Shown piece by piece: positions 14,717-17,152 of a DNA stretch of 17,152 nt. The DNA is from Treponema sp. (GTDB lineage: Bacteria > Spirochaetota > Spirochaetia > Treponematales > Breznakiellaceae). The DNA lies in the NCBI GenBank assembly GCA_031288815.1, contig JAITQR010000106.1, forward strand, positions 1 to 17,152, read 5' to 3'. The notes beneath the pieces are model-generated. The model saw only the letters and a list, made by a program, of their open reading frames with translations, was not told the origin of the DNA and searched no databases. How positions within the stretch are numbered: the stretch's first letter is position 1; each line of letters begins with the position of its first letter. Made by a program: the position numbers and the translations under genes.

Positions 14717-17014
14717 TTATACCGCCAATTCCGCCCGGGCAATAATCTCATTCTGGACATCCGCGGAAAGAGCGCAGAAATAAGCGCTGAATCCGGCGAC
14801 CCTGACAACCACGTCCCGGTATTTCCGGGGATCTTTTTGGGCGGAGCGGAGCAGCTCGCTGGAATAGGTATTCACCTGTATCTGCATTCCGCCGCATTGT
14901 AAGTATGTCGAAATATACTGGGCAATTTTTTTCAGAGAACTTTTCCCATCAAAGAGCTGCTTGGAAAAACGGGCGTTCCATACGTAACCGCCGGGCCAAT
15001 GCTCCACACAGTCAATTCCCGCCACATCGGCGGCGGCGGCCAGCGGCCCATGCATAATCCGATGGGTTACGGGCCCAACGCTGTCCACAAGCGGTTCTCC
15101 CGCCAGCCGTCCGTCGGCAGAGGCGCCGGTGTGTTTTCCCTGGCTTACATGCCAAGTGGTTGTCCAAAGACCCGGAGCGAATTTGTCTCCCCGGGGAGCA
15201 TCCTGGGTTTTTAAAATACCGGTATGAACGGCACATACCCGCCGGTGCCACTCCGCCGCCTCCGGATTTTGGTTTCCGAAGCAGTTGTCCAGGGCCATAA
15301 CTTCGGCCCGAAGCATTTCATAACCGGCATAATTGGTTTTCAGCGCTTCATGGAAAGTCCTATAGCTATACTTTTTCCGCTTTTCCACCAACTCTTCCAA
15401 GACAGTGAAAGAATCGGCCACATTGGTTAGTCCGGTTATACAGACCGTATCATAATTCCAGCGCGCGCCGTAAATCAGATCCTTGCCGAGTTCAACCGCG
15501 TCCTTCATAAGAGAAGACATCAGGGGATAGCCGTAAAGTTCCTGTTGACTTTCCGCCACCGCATACACCGCCTGACGGTTCATTTCACAGGCAAAGGCCA
15601 CCTGCTTCCGGTAAGCCTCCCAAAGCCCATTTATACCGGAAAAATCCGGTAAATAGCCGGTTTCGGGGCCGATCTGTTCGCCATTACTAAAAAGCCTGCC
15701 GTTGTTTATGGCCAGTTCCAGGCAAAGGAGAAGGTTTATATGACCCCCCATGGTCTGTCCGTGGAGCAGACCGTTAAGGCCCAGTTCCACACAACCAACA
15801 ATACCGTAATCGGCGGCTATGTCCCGGGGAACCTCCCAGGTTTCCAAGATTTTCATCATTTTGGGATCCGAAAAGATCGCCGGCATACCGTGTCCCAAAC
15901 CAAGGATCTCCACCACCCGCATCCAAAGATCCTCGGGGACAGCGGGATGCCAGCGGAAACTGACCAAAGGATGGGGGGAACCGGTTTTGGCAATACAATC
16001 CAACAGTATCCAGGTAAGATCATTGGAAGCATCCTTCCCATTGGCGTTACAGCCGCCCACGGCGCAGTTGGCGAACATTACAACTTCCCTGGGCCAGAGG
16101 GCGTTTTCCATGACCTTAACACAGAAATTCTCTACCAGTTCAACGGCAAAATCCACGGTCATGGTTTTTTGCTCTATATCGTTTTTATAATAAGGCCAGA
16201 GGATGCGGTCAAACTGACCGATAGAAATACTGCCCGCGTGTTGTTCTACCAGCATAGCCATGTGGGTCAAATACATAGCCTGAAGGGCCTCGTAAAAATT
16301 CCGCGCCCCATAGGCCGGTACCTGAGCGCAGACTTCCGCGATACGGAGCAGCTCTTGTTTCCGCGCCTCATCCTCACAGCGGGAGGCCTCTTCCAGCGCC
16401 AATGCCTCATAGCGCCTGCCGAATTGGGAAAAGGCCCGGGTGGCAATCGCCGAAGCCCGGCAGAAATCCCGTTCCCGGATCTTTCCCTCCATCTCGAAAA
16501 AGGCCGCCTGCCGATCCGCTTTGGCGGCCAGTTCCAAGGCCCCTTCGCGGATGATCATACCGTAATCCGCCAAGATATGACCAAAGCCGTCGCCGCTGCC
16601 CGCCGGATAACCTGCCAGGAGGCAGCTTTGGGCGACCTTTGCCTCGGGAGACAACTTGCGGTAAAAATTCTCGTAAAGCCCTATCGCCTCATAACGGGCG
16701 TCATCGGTCCGGGCCCGCATGCTTTCCTTGAAATGCCAGTCTTCCGGGAGGCGGGGCATTACCCCAATTCCGGCGCTGCGATTTCCGGCCAGGAGTTCCC
16801 CATCCCGAATATAAATGGGCATCTTTTCCAATAAAGCGGCAAGGCCGTAAGCCCGTTTAAGAATCCAGGGTTCCTGGCACCGCTCATAGGCTTCTTTGGC
16901 CAGTTCGGCATTTACGGTGGAATATGACTTGGGAGCGTTCATCAGTTCATCCATCAGCCTTTTGGTTCTGGGACGGAGATGAAGAGTGGAAATTGGTTCG
17001 GGTTGATAGTACAT
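14717..17014 (-). CDS. glycyl radical enzyme, pyruvate formate-lyase/diol dehydratase superfamily
   Basis: 765 residues, a full-length oxygen-sensitive enzyme that uses a stable glycine radical to make a transient cysteine thiyl radical. The PFL-like domain covers about 10-630. The thiyl loop is GIVGCVELGLNG with Cys408 and Glu410, so it belongs with the dehydratase/C-X-lyase/decarboxylase branch and is not a classical pyruvate formate-lyase, which has two adjacent Cys. The C-terminal radical loop is VVVRVAGFSAYF with Gly741, preceded by GGMQIQVN. The Pro that usually follows GCVE in glycerol and diol dehydratases is Leu411 here, so substrate may differ. PHPLVSFRWHP (348-358) probably lines the pocket. 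A radical-SAM activase is required but none is visible in this window. AGGAGG overlaps the stop of the gene upstream, so the two are one operon. The class is certain, the reaction is not. Confidence 0.9.
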   Translation of the reverse strand: MYYQPEPISTLHLRPRTKRLMDELMNAPKSYSTVNAELAKEAYERCQEPWILKRAYGLAALLEKMPIYIRDGELLAGNRSAGIGVMPRLPEDWHFKESMRARTDDARYEAIGLYENFYRKLSPEAKVAQSCLLAGYPAGSGDGFGHILADYGMIIREGALELAAKADRQAAFFEMEGKIRERDFCRASAIATRAFSQFGRRYEALALEEASRCEDEARKQELLRIAEVCAQVPAYGARNFYEALQAMYLTHMAMLVEQHAGSISIGQFDRILWPYYKNDIEQKTMTVDFAVELVENFCVKVMENALWPREVVMFANCAVGGCNANGKDASNDLTWILLDCIAKTGSPHPLVSFRWHPAVPEDLWMRVVEILGLGHGMPAIFSDPKMMKILETWEVPRDIAADYGIVGCVELGLNGLLHGQTMGGHINLLLCLELAINNGRLFSNGEQIGPETGYLPDFSGINGLWEAYRKQVAFACEMNRQAVYAVAESQQELYGYPLMSSLMKDAVELGKDLIYGARWNYDTVCITGLTNVADSFTVLEELVEKRKKYSYRTFHEALKTNYAGYEMLRAEVMALDNCFGNQNPEAAEWHRRVCAVHTGILKTQDAPRGDKFAPGLWTTTWHVSQGKHTGASADGRLAGEPLVDSVGPVTHRIMHGPLAAAADVAGIDCVEHWPGGYVWNARFSKQLFDGKSSLKKIAQYISTYLQCGGMQIQVNTYSSELLRSAQKDPRKYRDVVVRVAGFSAYFCALSADVQNEIIARAELAV

Positions 17015-17020
17015 AAACTG

Positions 17021-17026
17021 CCTCCT
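17021..17026 (-). promoter_or_regulatory. ribosome binding site of the glycyl radical enzyme gene
   Basis: AGGAGG on the - strand six bases before ATG 17014, sharing two bases with the TAG stop (17027-17025) of the preceding gene. It fixes the start and shows the two genes are co-transcribed. Confidence 0.75.
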
Positions 17027-17152
17027 AGCGGATACGGATCACCGCGGCGTCCCGGTTTTCAACTTCCACCGTCAAAGTGGTTCCCTTGTTTATGGAACAG
17101 CCAAGACCCCGCAGAAGTTCCGCCCGTTCCAGGCTTACACAGGCAGGATCCA
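17025..17152 (-). CDS. C-terminal end of an unidentified protein (cut by the window edge)
   Basis: An open frame enters from the right edge and stops at TAG 17027-17025; it is too short to stand out as an ORF. About 41 residues are visible, ending in LTVEVENRDAAVIRIR. The text reads as a final pair of beta-strands. The ending resembles the closing beta-sandwich of some glycoside hydrolases (for example GH13 or GH36 C-terminal domains), and a FeoA-like barrel was also considered. Neither can be confirmed from so little. It overlaps the ribosome site of the glycyl radical enzyme gene, so the two probably share a transcript and perhaps a pathway. Confidence 0.6.
   Translation of the reverse strand, partial: DPACVSLERAELLRGLGCSINKGTTLTVEVENRDAAVIRIR

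Noticed and set aside
15740..16834. Open frame of 364 codons on the + strand opposite the glycyl radical enzyme gene
   Set aside because: It lies entirely inside a well-supported gene with intact Cys408 and Gly741 loops, and has no motif of its own.

Overview
The window comes from a bacterium of fairly high GC, with densely packed operons and strong AGGAGG-type ribosome sites. No rRNA, tRNA or other universal marker is present, so taxonomy is inference. The best guess is an anaerobic, carbohydrate-fermenting spirochaete of the Treponema type. Reasons: an LplA-type lipoprotein with a relaxed lipobox (LQVSC), a second binding protein whose mature N-terminus begins KGSSEQ (a style I associate with Treponema), and an oxygen-sensitive glycyl radical enzyme. 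A Firmicute such as Paenibacillus is not excluded, because the LplABC-YetA arrangement is also classical there.

Positions 1-7409 (+ strand) form a pectin/rhamnogalacturonan-type utilisation operon. It holds the end of an LplC-like sugar ABC permease, an LplA-like lipoprotein binding protein, two tandem paralogues related to oligogalacturonate lyase (PL22-like beta-propellers), and a large YetA/PcRGLX-like protein (PL26 exo-rhamnogalacturonan lyase relative). All three presumed lyases lack signal peptides. The simplest model is that oligosaccharides cut outside the cell are captured by the lipoprotein, imported and then broken down in the cytoplasm. A terminator-like hairpin after the binding-protein gene probably sets expression levels, and a palindromic element lies just before the PL26 gene.

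Positions 7483-13218 (- strand) form a six-gene operon, read right to left: a PotD/AfuA-style binding protein, two inner-membrane permeases, a PotA-like ATPase, a nucleoside phosphorylase of the uridine phosphorylase family and a PepT-like M20 metallopeptidase. Stop and start codons overlap at three junctions. The combination suggests uptake and cytoplasmic processing of one compound class, but the substrate is unknown.

Positions 13219-13539 are a divergent control region. Two sigma70-like promoters stand back to back with their -35 boxes five bases apart. The leftward one (TTGACA, 18 bp, TATACT) drives the transporter operon. The rightward one opens a leader of about 154 nt with two clear hairpins before a NahK-like anomeric sugar kinase of the aminoglycoside phosphotransferase fold (13540-14670).

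Positions 14717-17152 (- strand) carry a glycyl radical enzyme of the glycerol/diol dehydratase branch (GCVE active-site loop, RVAGFS radical loop), directly downstream of a gene cut by the window edge. No activating enzyme is visible. The strongest leads are the variant metal site of the tandem PL22-like pair, the unassigned glycyl radical enzyme, the transporter-phosphorylase-peptidase operon and the structured leader of the kinase gene. I did not find a defence system, mobile element or CRISPR array.
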